Source: Streptomyces sp. PCS3-D2
GTDB taxonomy: Bacteria > Actinomycetota > Actinomycetes > Streptomycetales > Streptomycetaceae
Direction of reading: 5' to 3'
Length of the DNA stretch: 64,000 nt
Assembly (NCBI RefSeq): GCF_000612545.2
Contig: NZ_CP097800.1
Coordinates: forward strand, 186,001 to 250,000
Shown here: positions 7,306 through 16,179 of the stretch, piece by piece
Layout of the letters: every line of letters starts with the position of its first letter
Position numbering within the stretch: position 1 is the stretch's first letter
Position numbers and translations under genes: made by a program
The notes under the pieces: model-generated
Databases searched by the model: none
What the model saw: the letters and a program-made list of their open reading frames with translations, nothing else
What the model was told of the DNA's origin: nothing

Positions 7306-9444
7306 TTGAGAAAGACACCGCGCGCAAAGGCATCGCGCCGGGCCCGCTGGATCGTTCCGCTCGCCCTGCTGGTCGTATGGCTCGGCATCGGTGGAACGCT
7401 GGGACCGTACGCGGGCAAGCTCCGCGAGGTCGCCACGAACGACCAGGCGGCGTTCCTGCCGCGCAGCGCCGAGTCGACGCGGGTCCTCGAAGCCCGCGGG
7501 GCCTTCGAGGAAGCGCAGTCCGTACCCGCCGTCGTGGTGTGGACGGCGAACGGGCCCCGGGTGACCGTCGGGCAGCAGGAGGCGGCCGCTCGGGCGGTCG
7601 GGGACCTCGTGGGACGGCCCGGGATCGCCACCACGCCCTCACCGCCCGTCGTCTCCGCCGACGGGCGGGCCCTGCAGGCCGTCGTACCGCTCGCGCCCGA
7701 CCTCGGCGAGGAGCTCCCGGCGGTCCTGGACGAGGTGCGGCAGGCGGCGCAGCGGGTGCCGGGCACCTCGGTCGGGATCGCCGGTCCGGCGGCCACCCAG
7801 GCGGACCTGTCCGAGGCGTTCGCGGGGATCGACGGGCTGCTGTTGGGAGTGGCCCTGGGAGCGGTCCTGCTGATCCTGCTGCTGGTCTACCGCAGTGTGC
7901 TGCTGCCCCTGGTGATCATCATCAGCGCGGTGTTCGCGCTGGGCCTGGCCTGCGCGGTGGTCTACGCGCTGGCGGCCCGGGGCGCCGTCCGCGTGGACGG
8001 CCAGGTGCAGGGAATCCTGTCGATCCTCGTGATCGGCGCCTCGACCGACTACGCCCTGCTGGTCGCCGCGCGCTTCCGGGAGGAGCTCGCCGTACGCGGC
8101 GACCGGGCGCACGCCGCGGCGGCAGCCGTGCGCCGGTCGGCCGGAGCGGTCACCGCCAGTGCGGCGACCGTGGCCCTGGGACTGCTGGCCCTGCTGGCGA
8201 GCGACCTGACGAACAACCGGGCACTCGGGCCCGTCGGCGCCATCGGGATCGTCTGCGCGGTGCTGAGCTCGCTGACCTTCCTGCCGGCCGTCCTGGTCCT
8301 GCTGGGCCGCACCGCGTACTGGCCGGCCATGCCCGGCCCGGCCGATGCCTCGGCCGAGGGGCACCGCGTGTGGCGCCGGATCGCCGCCCTGATCGACCGC
8401 TCTCCCCGCCGCGTGTGGGTCTCCACCTCCGTCCTGCTGGTGGTGCTGGCCGGCTTCTCCCCCGCGCTGTCCGCCAAGGGCGTGCCACTGGACGAGATCT
8501 TCGTGAACGACGCGCCCTCGGTGGGCGCCCAGCAGACGCTGGCCCGGCACTTCCCCGGCGGCTCGGGCAATCCCGCCGTCGTCATCGTGAACGCCGACCG
8601 GGCCGCCGAGGTACGGGTGGCCGCCGAAGGCACCGACGGGGTCGCCTCGGTCGCACCCTTCACCGCGGGTGGCGGCAGGCCGGGCCCGGGGGCTCCGCTC
8701 GTCGTGGACGGCCGCGTCCGTCTGGATGCCACGCTGGACGCGGCGACCGACAGCGACGCCGCCAAGAGGACGGTCCAGCGGCTGCGGGAGCGCGTGCACG
8801 CGGTGCCGGAGGCCGACGCGCTCGTCGGGGGCTACACCGCCCAGCAGTTCGACACCCAGCAGACCTCGGCCCGTGACCGCGCCGTCATCGTCCCGGTCGT
8901 CCTCGGCATCATCCTGCTCATCCTCGTCGCGCTCCTGCGCTCCGTGCTCGTGCCCGTCCTGCTGGTGGCGACGGTCGCACTGAACTTCCTCGCCACCCTG
9001 GGGGTGTCCGCGCTCGTCTTCGGACACCTGCTGGGCTTCAGCGGCACGGACGCCTCCGTACCGCTGTACGGATTCGTGTTCCTGGTCGCCCTCGGCGTCG
9101 ACTACAACATCTTCCTGATGTCCCGCGTACGCGAGGAGAGCCTCGCGCTGGGGACCCGTGCGGGCGTGCTGCGGGGGCTCGTCACCACGGGCGGGGTCAT
9201 CACCTCCGCCGGGGTGGTCCTCGCCGCGACCTTCGCCGCGCTGATGGTGATTCCGCTGGCCTTCCTCGTCCAGATCGCCTTCATCGTCGCCTTCGGCGTC
9301 CTGCTGGACACCCTCGTCGTGCGGTCTCTGCTGGTACCGGCCCTCATCATCGACATCGGCCCGCGCGTCTGGTGGCCCGGTGCGCTGGCCCGCCCGGGCA
9401 CGCGGGTCGGCCCGCGGACCGCACCGGCGGCGCGGACCGGGTGA
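7306..9444 (+). CDS. MMPL/RND family transporter
   Basis: A 712-residue membrane protein with two similar halves, each with a first transmembrane segment, a large extracellular loop and a cluster of five or six segments. The opening is RRARWIVPLALLVVWLGIGG, then GPYAGKLREVATNDQAAFLP. Paired SSD-like cores are at about 175-345 (SILVIGASTDYALLVAARFREEL) and 525-700 (LVALGVDYNIFLMSRVREES). The Asp-Tyr pairs are the proton-relay residues of the family. It likely exports a lipid or hydrophobic metabolite. The start is a TTG at 7306 preceded by AAGGA; no better start exists in frame. It converges with the hydrolase gene with no spacing between stops. Confidence 0.93.
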   Translation: MRKTPRAKASRRARWIVPLALLVVWLGIGGTLGPYAGKLREVATNDQAAFLPRSAESTRVLEARGAFEEAQSVPAVVVWTANGPRVTVGQQEAAARAVGDLVGRPGIATTPSPPVVSADGRALQAVVPLAPDLGEELPAVLDEVRQAAQRVPGTSVGIAGPAATQADLSEAFAGIDGLLLGVALGAVLLILLLVYRSVLLPLVIIISAVFALGLACAVVYALAARGAVRVDGQVQGILSILVIGASTDYALLVAARFREELAVRGDRAHAAAAAVRRSAGAVTASAATVALGLLALLASDLTNNRALGPVGAIGIVCAVLSSLTFLPAVLVLLGRTAYWPAMPGPADASAEGHRVWRRIAALIDRSPRRVWVSTSVLLVVLAGFSPALSAKGVPLDEIFVNDAPSVGAQQTLARHFPGGSGNPAVVIVNADRAAEVRVAAEGTDGVASVAPFTAGGGRPGPGAPLVVDGRVRLDATLDAATDSDAAKRTVQRLRERVHAVPEADALVGGYTAQQFDTQQTSARDRAVIVPVVLGIILLILVALLRSVLVPVLLVATVALNFLATLGVSALVFGHLLGFSGTDASVPLYGFVFLVALGVDYNIFLMSRVREESLALGTRAGVLRGLVTTGGVITSAGVVLAATFAALMVIPLAFLVQIAFIVAFGVLLDTLVVRSLLVPALIIDIGPRVWWPGALARPGTRVGPRTAPAARTG

Positions 9445-10224
9445 TCACCACTGCGGCCCCGGCGCGCCGGTCGCGTTCCCGTCGGCTCGCACCGGACCGA
9501 ACGGACCGTCGCCCCCGGGGAGGCCGCCGGGGAACGGGGCGATACCGAGGAGCGCCGCGGTGGCTTCGGCCGTGATCCGGTGCCACAGGCCGGCGTTGCC
9601 GATCATGGCGTGGCCGCCGCGGGGCATCCTGATGCCGCGGACCCGGGCTTCGGCCTTCCGGGCGCGTTCGAGGTAGGCCCAGGTGTCCGCCGCCCGGGTG
9701 ACACGGTCGTGTTCGTCATGGAGGGCGACAACCGTGCGAGCGCGCAGATGGGCGGCCGGTTCGGCCGGCGGGCACCACGGAGCGAGCGCCACGACCCCCT
9801 CGACCTGGGGATCGTCTGCGGCACGCAAGGCCGCACGCCCGCCCATGGAGTGCCCCACGAGGACGACGGGAACCGGTCCGGCGACGGCACGGAGCTCCTC
9901 CAGGGCGCGTCGGACGTCGGCGACCGGATGCGCGTGGTGGCCGTTCCAGCCCCGGTGCCGGTAGCGGACGTGTGCGACGAACACGCCGGCGTGGGCGGTG
10001 GCGCGCGTGACGGCCGTCGCAAAGGGTCGCATGCGCAGGGCCGGCAGGTTCAGCAGGGGCGGCGGCCGCAGGGCGTCCGCCCGACCGCCGTGCAGCAGCA
10101 GGACGGCCGCGGGCACCCCTTGGGACAGCCGGTGGGCGGGGGCGGGGATCAGGGCGGCCGGTACGGGCCGATCCCGGTGGGCGCCCCCTCCGGGGTGGTC
10201 GGCGGCCTCGGGCGAAGGGTCCAC
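9445..10224 (-). CDS. Alpha/beta hydrolase
   Basis: A 259-residue alpha/beta hydrolase with the nucleophile elbow GHSMGG, an early LLLHGG oxyanion loop, an acid-bearing loop near VVALHDEHDRVT and a late histidine in PRGGHAMIG. No signal peptide. The GTG at 10224 is supported by AGGAGG 6 bases upstream and begins 3 bases after the DUF1295 stop, so it is probably the last gene of the SigK-linked operon and may act on a lipid. The substrate is unknown. Confidence 0.85.
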   Translation of the reverse strand: MDPSPEAADHPGGGAHRDRPVPAALIPAPAHRLSQGVPAAVLLLHGGRADALRPPPLLNLPALRMRPFATAVTRATAHAGVFVAHVRYRHRGWNGHHAHPVADVRRALEELRAVAGPVPVVLVGHSMGGRAALRAADDPQVEGVVALAPWCPPAEPAAHLRARTVVALHDEHDRVTRAADTWAYLERARKAEARVRGIRMPRGGHAMIGNAGLWHRITAEATAALLGIAPFPGGLPGGDGPFGPVRADGNATGAPGPQW

Positions 10225-10227
10225 ACG

Positions 10228-11049
10228 TCACCTCCTGGGCTTCGAGGGGTGGTGGCGGGGCGGGAGCGGAAGGAATCCGCTGGTGCGGGCGGCGTACTCA
10301 GCGTAACCGGGGCGGTCGGCCATGTGTCTCTCCAGCAGTCGCTTGCCGCTGCCGACCGTCAGCAGGGCCGTCATGAGGACCGGGGAAACCAGGCTCAGCA
10401 GCGCCGAGGACACGCTGGTGCAGGCGAACAGGTACAGGCCCCACCAGACGAGGCTGTCGCCGAAGTAGTTGGGATGGCGGGTCCAGCCCCACAGTCCCCG
10501 GTCCATGATGCGGCCCCGGTTGGCCGGGTCCTCCTTGAACCGGGCCAGCTGGTGGTCGCCCACGGCCTCGAAGCACAGTCCTGCGGCCCACAGGGCCAGT
10601 CCGAGTGCGCCGAGCACGCCCACCGGGGCCGCCGCGTACGAGGCGGCCTGGACGGGCAGGGAGACGAGCCAGACCAGCGCGGCCTGGAGGAGGTACACGG
10701 TGCGCAGGGCGTACCAGGTCCGGTTTCCGGGTGCCTTGTCCAGGAGCGCGGTGTAGCGCGGGTCCTCCCCGTGGCCGCGGGCGCGCCGTGCGATGTGCGC
10801 CGACAGCCGCAGCCCCCACAGGATGGTTGCCGCGGCGACGAGCAGCCGTCTGACGGGGTCTCCCTGCCCGGCGGAGAGGACGTAGGTCGCGACGGCGACG
10901 GCGCTGAAGGCGACACCCCAGGCGACGTCGACGACGCGGTGCAGGCGCAGGCGTGTTCCGACGGCGAACGCGACGAGCAGTACGGCCGCCGAGACGGCTG
11001 CCGCGACCGCCAGGTTGGTGCCGAACGGGCCCCAGGCGGTGCCGTTCAC
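10228..11049 (-). CDS. DUF1295 membrane protein (steroid 5-alpha-reductase-like fold)
   Basis: A 273-residue polytopic protein of the DUF1295 family, with the C-terminal signature GLWGWTRHPNYFGDSLVWWG followed by GKRLLERHMADRPGYAEYAARTSGFLP. This family shares the fold of lipid reductases and methyltransferases such as steroid 5-alpha reductase and ICMT, and is usually found next to cyclopropane-synthase-like and DUF1365 genes, as here. The GTG at 11049 follows GGGGAGGGG. It lies 43 bases after the methyltransferase stop. A role in reducing or modifying the methylated acyl chain is likely but inferred. In M. tuberculosis the homologue (Rv0446c) is also next to sigK. Confidence 0.88.
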   Translation of the reverse strand: MNGTAWGPFGTNLAVAAAVSAAVLLVAFAVGTRLRLHRVVDVAWGVAFSAVAVATYVLSAGQGDPVRRLLVAAATILWGLRLSAHIARRARGHGEDPRYTALLDKAPGNRTWYALRTVYLLQAALVWLVSLPVQAASYAAAPVGVLGALGLALWAAGLCFEAVGDHQLARFKEDPANRGRIMDRGLWGWTRHPNYFGDSLVWWGLYLFACTSVSSALLSLVSPVLMTALLTVGSGKRLLERHMADRPGYAEYAARTSGFLPLPPRHHPSKPRR

Positions 11050-11092
11050 GGCCCCTCCCCGGCGGCGGACGCCCCGGCGGGCCCGACGGCCC

Positions 11093-12424
11093 TCACCGGA
11101 AGGTCCCGTCGGTCAGGACGATCTGGCGGACGTCCAGGTAGCGGGAGCGGAAGCCGGCTTCCGAGTAGGCCAGGTAGAAGTCCCACAGCCGCTGGAAGAC
11201 GGTGTCGAAGCCGAGTTCGGCGACGGTCGCCTGGTTCGCAGTGAACCGTTCCCGCCACAGCCGCAGGGTCTGCGCGTAGTGCTCGGCGAAGCCCATATCG
11301 GACTCGGTGCGCAGGCCTGCCGCCGCCGCGTGCTCGGTGATGGCGCGGCGGGAGGGGATCAGGCCGCCGGGGAAGACGTACTTGCTGATCCAGGTGTGGG
11401 TGGCCGCGGTGTTCAGCATCTGCCGGTGGCCCATGGTGATGGCCTGGAGGGCGACGCGGCCGCCGGGATGGAGCGCGGCCCGCAGGGCGGCGAAGTAGGA
11501 GGGCCAGTACTCGGCGCCGACCGCTTCGATCATCTCGACGCTGACCACGGCGTCGTAGCGGCCCTCCACGTCACGGTAGTCGCACAGCCGGACCTCGACG
11601 CGGTCGCCGAGCCCGGCGGCGTCGATCCGGGCGCGGGCGAGGGCGGCCTGTTCGGCGGACAGGGTGAGGGTGGTGACGCGGGCACCGCGGGCCGCCGCGC
11701 GCAGCGCGAGCTCTCCCCAGCCGGTGCCGATCTCCAGCAGCTCGGTACCGTCCGTGACGTGGGCGAGGTCCAGGAGTCGGTCGATCTTGCGGTGCTGGGC
11801 GGCAGGGAGGTCCTCGTAGCGCGCGGGGAAAGCGGTGAACACGGCGGAGGAGTAGGTGAGGGTCGGATCGAGGAAGGCGGCGAAGAGGTCGTTGGACAGG
11901 TCGTAGTGGCGGTGGATGTTCTCGCGTGCGCCGCGCCGGGTGTTGCGGTCGCGGCCTGGGCGGTGGGACACCCACAGCGGGCGGAGGCCGCGCAGCGGGG
12001 CCGGGACCAATTCGTCGACGTGGGTGGCGAGGACGGTCAGCAGGCCGGGCAGGTCGTCGCTGTCCCATTCGCCGGCCATGTACGACTCCCCGAAGCCGAT
12101 CAGGCCGGCGTGCCCGATGCGCTGGAAGAAGGCGTCCGGGTCGTGGAGGGTGATGTCCGGCCGGGGGCCGGTAGCGGCGTCGGTTCCGGTGCCGTCGCGT
12201 ACCTCCAGGGGGAGCCGCTTGAGAGCCCGGCCGACCAGGTGTGCGGCGACGGCGGTCCGGGCCGGACCGGCGGCCGGCAGCCGTGCCACGTCCGGCCAGC
12301 GTGCGGGGTCCGCGCCCCGGCCGGCAGCGGGGGTGCGGCCGGGCATACGCCGCTGCTCCGGCATCAGCGGCGGACGGCCGGACGGTGGTGCCTGGTGGTC
12401 GGGCGTGATGGCCGGGCGGGTCAC
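11093..12424 (-). CDS. Cyclopropane-fatty-acyl-phospholipid synthase-like methyltransferase
   Basis: A 443-residue SAM-dependent methyltransferase of the CFA synthase family. After a disordered Pro-rich start comes FGESYMAGEWDSDDL, then HYDLSNDLFAAFLDPTLTYSS, the SAM-binding motif LLEIGTGWGELALRAA, SVEMIEAVG and HTWISKYVFPGGLIPS, all diagnostic of the family. Enzymes of this type methylate the double bond of phospholipid-bound unsaturated acyl chains, giving cyclopropane or methyl-branched products. Its GTG start overlaps the DUF1365 stop (GTGA, 12421-12424), so translation is coupled. It corresponds to ufaA1 (Rv0447c) in the M. tuberculosis sigK locus. Confidence 0.93.
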   Translation of the reverse strand: MTRPAITPDHQAPPSGRPPLMPEQRRMPGRTPAAGRGADPARWPDVARLPAAGPARTAVAAHLVGRALKRLPLEVRDGTGTDAATGPRPDITLHDPDAFFQRIGHAGLIGFGESYMAGEWDSDDLPGLLTVLATHVDELVPAPLRGLRPLWVSHRPGRDRNTRRGARENIHRHYDLSNDLFAAFLDPTLTYSSAVFTAFPARYEDLPAAQHRKIDRLLDLAHVTDGTELLEIGTGWGELALRAAARGARVTTLTLSAEQAALARARIDAAGLGDRVEVRLCDYRDVEGRYDAVVSVEMIEAVGAEYWPSYFAALRAALHPGGRVALQAITMGHRQMLNTAATHTWISKYVFPGGLIPSRRAITEHAAAAGLRTESDMGFAEHYAQTLRLWRERFTANQATVAELGFDTVFQRLWDFYLAYSEAGFRSRYLDVRQIVLTDGTFR

Positions 12425-13167
12425 GGGACCATTCCCTTCTGCGGTATGTGCCGGGGGCGGGGTTGTAGGGGCAGGCCGCGCAGGAGCAGGCGGATCCCGT
12501 GGAAGCGGATCCCGGCCCAGACTGCGGCGGTGGACCAGGGCCTGCGGGCGGCGGCCCGCAGCAGGGCGCGGGGCGTGGCGGGGCGGGCACGGCCCCGTAC
12601 GGTCGCGGTGAACGGGCGGCCGGCCTCGGTGTGGAGGTGCACCGTCAGGTCGAGGCGTTCCCCGGGGCACGGCAGGCGCATCCGGTAGTGGCCCTCGATC
12701 GGGAAGAACGGCGAGACGTAGAACCGCTTCTCGGCCCTGGCCCGGCCGCCGGCGTCCGGATGGAGGAGGTAGCAGTGCCGCTGTCCGTAGGTGTTGTGGA
12801 CCTCCGCCACCACGCACACCAGGTTTCCGGACCGGTCGTGGCACCAGTAGACGCTCAGGGGGTTGAAGACGAACCCGAGGACCCGCGCGTGGGCGAGCAT
12901 CAGCACGCGCCCGCCCGCGAGGTCTATGTCGCGCGAGGCGAGGAACTCCTCCAGACCGGCGCGGATCGTGGGGGCGCGGCCCGCGAAGTGGTCGCGCGGG
13001 TCGAACCGGGCCAGGGGACGCAGCGGGCGGGGCAGGACCGGCAGCCGGTCGAGGTCCACGCACCACAGGTAGGTGCGGTGCCGGAGGTCGTGGCGCAGCG
13101 GCGCGGTGCGGGCGTGGACGACCAGGCACTCGTACAGCGCGGCGGCGGGGGCTGCCTCCCCGGTCAC
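12421..13167 (-). CDS. DUF1365 domain protein
   Basis: A 248-residue protein with the DUF1365 landmarks YECLVVHARTAPLRHDLRHR, LMLAHARVLGFVFNPLSVYW, HNTYGQRHCYLL and KRFYVSPFFPIEGHYRMRL. The family has no proven reaction but almost always sits between an FAD amine-oxidase-like gene and a CFA-synthase-like gene, as here, and is thought to act in acyl-chain modification. The GTG start at 13167 overlaps the stop of the upstream FAD gene by four bases, and its own stop overlaps the next start the same way. The homologue in M. tuberculosis is Rv0448c. Confidence 0.9.
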   Translation of the reverse strand: MTGEAAPAAALYECLVVHARTAPLRHDLRHRTYLWCVDLDRLPVLPRPLRPLARFDPRDHFAGRAPTIRAGLEEFLASRDIDLAGGRVLMLAHARVLGFVFNPLSVYWCHDRSGNLVCVVAEVHNTYGQRHCYLLHPDAGGRARAEKRFYVSPFFPIEGHYRMRLPCPGERLDLTVHLHTEAGRPFTATVRGRARPATPRALLRAAARRPWSTAAVWAGIRFHGIRLLLRGLPLQPRPRHIPQKGMVP

Positions 13168-14429
13168 CAGCGCACTCCCAGGGAGCGCGCGGCGGCCGCG
13201 CCGGAGCGGCAGCCGTCCTCGTGGAAGCCCCAGCCGTGCCATGCTCCGGCGTAGGCGGTCACGCCGGTGTTCAGGCGCGGCAGTTCCTTCTGCGCGGCGA
13301 CCGAGGCGGGGGTGTAGACCGGGTGCTCGTAGAGCATGCGGCGCACGACCCGGTCCGCGTCCACACGGTCGTCGGCGCCCAGGGTCACCACGTAGTCGGC
13401 GCCGTCGGGGAGCTTCTGCAGGCGCCGCATGTCGTAGCTGACGCGGACGGCCTCGGTGGAGGGGGCGCAGGCCGGCATGTGGTAGTTCCAGCAGGCCCGG
13501 GCGCGGGGTGAGCGGGGCAGGATCCCGGTGTCGGTGTGCAAGACGGTGGGGTTGGGCTCGTAGGTGAAGGCGCCCAGGAGCCTTCGTTCGTCCTCGGTGG
13601 GGTCGGCGAGCAGGCGGAGGGCCTGGTCGGGGTGGGTGGCGATGACGACGGCGTCGTAGCCGTCGGTGGCTCCGTTCTCGGTGGTTATCCAGGCGCCGGA
13701 GCCGCGTCCCGCCCGGTGGACGGCTTGCACGGGGCTGTCGGTACGGACCCGGTGCACGCTCTTGGCCGCGGCCTGCACGTAGGCGGCGGAGCCGCCGGTG
13801 ACGGTCTTCCACTGGGGGGAGCCCGTCACCGACAGGAGGCCGTGGTGGTGGAGGAAGGTGAAGAGGTGGGCGGCCGGGTAGGACAGCGCGGTACTCGCGG
13901 GACACGACCACACCGCGGAGACGAGCGGGAGGGCGAAGTGGCTGACGAAGTAGGGGGAGAACCGGCCCGCGCGCAGGAAGTCGCCGAAGGTGACGTGGTG
14001 GGAGGGCGGATCGGCGAGCAGCCGCCGGGCCCTGCGGTGGAAGACCGGAACCTGCGCGAGCAGGGCCAGGTAGCGGCCTCGCAGTGCGGGCCGGCCGGTG
14101 AAGAGGCCGGACGGGCCGCGGGCGCCCGCGTACTCCAGTCCGCAGCCGTCGCAGCGGACCGACATGCTCATCTCGGCGTCCTGGGTGGTGATCCCCAGCT
14201 CGCGGAAGAGCCTCAGCAGGGTGGGGTAGGTCCGCTCGTTGTGGACGATGAACCCCGAGTCCACACCCATGAGCCGCCCGTCGGGGCCGGGCAGTTCATG
14301 GGTGTGGGCGTGGCCGCCGAGGCGGCCGTCGGCCTCGTAGAGGGTGACCTCGTACGAGCGCGCGAGGATGTGGGCTGCCGTCAGGCCCGCGACCCCGGCG
14401 CCGACCACCGCCGCTTTCCGGTGTTCCAC
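13164..14429 (-). CDS. FAD-dependent oxidoreductase (amine oxidase-like, NAD/FAD-binding)
   Basis: A 421-residue flavoprotein with the N-terminal dinucleotide motif VVGAGVAGLTAAHILA and a following glutamate (LYEADGRLGGHAHT), and a C-terminal NTGVTAYAGAWHGWGFHEDG segment that completes the FAD site. It is the first gene of the DUF1365/CFA/DUF1295 operon and overlaps DUF1365 by four bases. A SigK-type promoter candidate lies 50 to 80 bases upstream (14481-14508). In other bacteria this protein acts with the CFA-like enzyme, probably oxidising or desaturating the modified lipid; the exact product here is unknown. It is the homologue of Rv0449c of the M. tuberculosis sigK locus. Confidence 0.9.
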   Translation of the reverse strand: MEHRKAAVVGAGVAGLTAAHILARSYEVTLYEADGRLGGHAHTHELPGPDGRLMGVDSGFIVHNERTYPTLLRLFRELGITTQDAEMSMSVRCDGCGLEYAGARGPSGLFTGRPALRGRYLALLAQVPVFHRRARRLLADPPSHHVTFGDFLRAGRFSPYFVSHFALPLVSAVWSCPASTALSYPAAHLFTFLHHHGLLSVTGSPQWKTVTGGSAAYVQAAAKSVHRVRTDSPVQAVHRAGRGSGAWITTENGATDGYDAVVIATHPDQALRLLADPTEDERRLLGAFTYEPNPTVLHTDTGILPRSPRARACWNYHMPACAPSTEAVRVSYDMRRLQKLPDGADYVVTLGADDRVDADRVVRRMLYEHPVYTPASVAAQKELPRLNTGVTAYAGAWHGWGFHEDGCRSGAAAARSLGVRW

Positions 14430-14480
14430 CTCAGCACTCCCGTCACTCGACGCGCCGCTGGGTGCGGTCGCTCACCCGTA

Positions 14481-14508
14481 CTTCGCAGCGGGCGGGCGGG
14501 CGGATTGG
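14481..14508 (-). promoter_or_regulatory. SigK-type ECF promoter candidate for the acyl-modification operon
   Basis: Read on the minus strand: CCAATCCG, then 15 bases, then CGAAGT. The same ATCC[GT]-N15-CGAA[GT] arrangement with exactly the same spacing occurs upstream of sigK and of the secreted His/Trp-rich gene. It resembles the CCATCC / CCGAAT elements known for mycobacterial SigK. Transcription would start about 45 bases before the FAD gene. Confidence 0.6.
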
Positions 14509-14552
14509 TGGCGGATGATTCCTGATGCGTACGGGGCGGGGGCGGTCCGGCG

Positions 14553-15305
14553 TCAGGTGGGCAGGGCCATGAGGAGGAGGGGGGCGGTGGTGGGGCTGGG
14601 GGAGCCTCCGGCGGGTTCGAGGGTGAGGCCGACGGCGCCTGCGCCGGCAGTGTCCCCGTCGATGAGGACGGTGCCGTCCTGGTGGATGAACCCGGCCGGG
14701 CGCATGGTGCCGTCGTGGTCGAGCCAGAGCTGGTAGGTCCTGCCGGGTGCGGGCGCGGGCAGTCCGGCGGCGGTGAAGGCGGCCCTGTTCTGCCGCTCGG
14801 AGGCGACGACCGTGGTGGTCGCTCCGTTGCTCGCCCGGCCGTGGACCGCACGTGCGTCGGGTGCCGCCAGGACGGCGCTGACGTCGTCGAGCCGCTGCTG
14901 GGCCTGGATCGCACGCTGCCGGTACTGGTCGCTCTGCTGGTTCTGCCAGGCTGCCAGACCGGCGAACGAGGCGGCCGCGGCCACACTGGCGGCGAGGGCG
15001 AGGGGGACGGCCCGGCGTCGCAGCACACTGCCGAAGCCGGCGGTCGGCGCGCTGTCGGTGACCCGCGGCGGCAGTTGGCGGACGCCGTCGACGGCGGCCA
15101 GGACGTGCTGCTTCATCCCCGGGGGCGGGCTCTGTGCGGCGGAGTCGGCCAGGCGCGCGGCGGTGGCCTCGAACTCGGCCACCTGCTCGCGGCACGTCGG
15201 GCAGTGCGGCAGGTGGTCGGCGAACGCCCGGCGCTCGGCAGGGTCCAGGGCGTTGAGGGCGTAGGCGGCGGCGAGGGCGTGTACGTCGGAGTGGTGTTGT
15301 TTCAT
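14553..15305 (-). CDS. rskA: RskA-family anti-sigma-K factor
   Basis: A 250-residue single-pass membrane anti-sigma factor. The cytoplasmic N-terminus has the zinc anti-sigma signature H31-x3-C35-x2-C38 (HLPHCPTC). A transmembrane segment at about 96-118 (VPLALAASVAAAASFAGLAAW) is followed by an extracellular RskA C-terminal domain (TYQLWLDHDGTMRPAGFI and AVGLTLEPAGGS). It should hold the adjacent SigK at the membrane until an external cue triggers proteolysis. Its ATG overlaps the sigK stop (ATGA), so the partners are coupled. In M. tuberculosis rskA (Rv0444c) also follows sigK. Confidence 0.93.
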   Translation of the reverse strand: MKQHHSDVHALAAAYALNALDPAERRAFADHLPHCPTCREQVAEFEATAARLADSAAQSPPPGMKQHVLAAVDGVRQLPPRVTDSAPTAGFGSVLRRRAVPLALAASVAAAASFAGLAAWQNQQSDQYRQRAIQAQQRLDDVSAVLAAPDARAVHGRASNGATTTVVASERQNRAAFTAAGLPAPAPGRTYQLWLDHDGTMRPAGFIHQDGTVLIDGDTAGAGAVGLTLEPAGGSPSPTTAPLLLMALPT

Positions 15306-15904
15306 GTGGTCACCCCCATGCAGTCGCGGAGCCGGATCAGTCCGTCGCGCATGCGTGTCTTGATGGTCGGAAGCGGTGTGCGCAGGGCTTCTGCGACCTC
15401 ACGGTAGGTCAGGCCGCGGTAGTAGGCCAGGGTCACGGCCTGGCGCTGTAGTTCGGTCAGGCCGCGCAGGCAGCGGCGCACCTGTTCGCTCTCCAGGCGG
15501 GTCTCGACCTGCTCGGAGACCTCGTCGAAGGCCGTCTGGTGCTCGCGGGCGGCCTGGGCGTGTTCCCGGTCGGAGGACGCCTGGGCGGAGCGGACCCGGT
15601 CCACCGCCCGCCGGTGGGCGATCGTCCCCGCCCACGTGGTGACGGCGCCGGACTCGGGCCGGTAGCGGGCGGCCTGCCGCCACAGGTCGATCATGACCTC
15701 CTGCGCGACCTCCTCCGCCTGGTGCCGGTCGCGTACGACCCGGACGACGATCCCGAAGACCATGGGCGCGAGTGCGTCGTAGAGGGTGGAGAAGGCCTGT
15801 TTGTCGCCGTGGGCGACCTTGTCCATGACCTCGGCGAGGTCGCTGCGGCCGGCGTGACTCGCCCGGCCGGTACGACCCGGCCCGAACGGGAGGGGTTGGT
15901 TCAC
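15302..15904 (-). CDS. sigK: ECF RNA polymerase sigma factor SigK
   Basis: A 200-residue ECF sigma factor. Region 2 reads AFSTLYDALAPMVFGIVVRV through EEVAQEVMIDLWRQA and TWAGTIAHRRAVDRVRS; region 4 reads LTELQRQAVTLAYYRGLTYR and VAEALRTPLPTIKTRMRDGL. The GTG at 15904 is the first usable in-frame start after the upstream promoter, leaving a leader of about 150 bases; its ribosome binding site is weak, so the exact start is uncertain. Overlap with rskA and the neighbouring FAD, DUF1365, CFA and DUF1295 genes match the mycobacterial SigK locus. A promoter of the same type as its proposed targets lies upstream, which suggests autoregulation. Confidence 0.92.
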   Translation of the reverse strand: MNQPLPFGPGRTGRASHAGRSDLAEVMDKVAHGDKQAFSTLYDALAPMVFGIVVRVVRDRHQAEEVAQEVMIDLWRQAARYRPESGAVTTWAGTIAHRRAVDRVRSAQASSDREHAQAAREHQTAFDEVSEQVETRLESEQVRRCLRGLTELQRQAVTLAYYRGLTYREVAEALRTPLPTIKTRMRDGLIRLRDCMGVTT

Positions 15905-16063
15905 TGGTCGGACCCCGGCTGCGGCGACAGGGGGCTGGGGCTGGGGCAGCCGGTGCCGGCCGGCCGGGGTCGGGGTGTCCGTCGCATGGTGGTCCTTGTC
16001 CTCGTCCTGGTCCTGGGTCGTGCTCTCGGGTTCGGCGCGGTGCCTGTGGTGTGTCCGAGGTTT

Positions 16064-16091
16064 CTTCGTAGCGGACGCGCGTACGGATGGC
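16064..16091 (-). promoter_or_regulatory. SigK-type ECF promoter candidate for sigK-rskA (autoregulation)
   Basis: Minus strand: GCCATCCG, 15 bases, CGAAGA. The -35-like and -10-like halves and their spacing equal those before the acyl-modification operon and the secreted gene. It lies just downstream of the terminator of the secreted gene, so it begins a new transcript. Confidence 0.6.
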
Positions 16092-16124
16092 CGGAAATTT
16101 GCCAAACGGATCAGATGAGCGGGT

Positions 16125-16159
16125 CGGCTGCGGCCCCTGATGTCCAGGGGCCGCAGCCG
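16125..16159. terminator. Intrinsic-type terminator hairpin after the secreted His/Trp-rich gene
   Basis: Perfect 15-base arms CGGCTGCGGCCCCTG / CAGGGGCCGCAGCCG around a 5-base loop, starting 20 bases past the stop of the minus-strand secreted gene and ahead of the sigK promoter. There is no T-run, which is normal for streptomycete terminators. Confidence 0.75.
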
Positions 16160-16179
16160 TCGTACTGCCCGGGCAGGCG

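Noticed and set aside
7639-9027. A 462-codon minus-strand frame within the MMPL gene
   Set aside because: Rich in Gln, Asp and Arg, no fold, and entirely covered by a clear MMPL transporter on the other strand.
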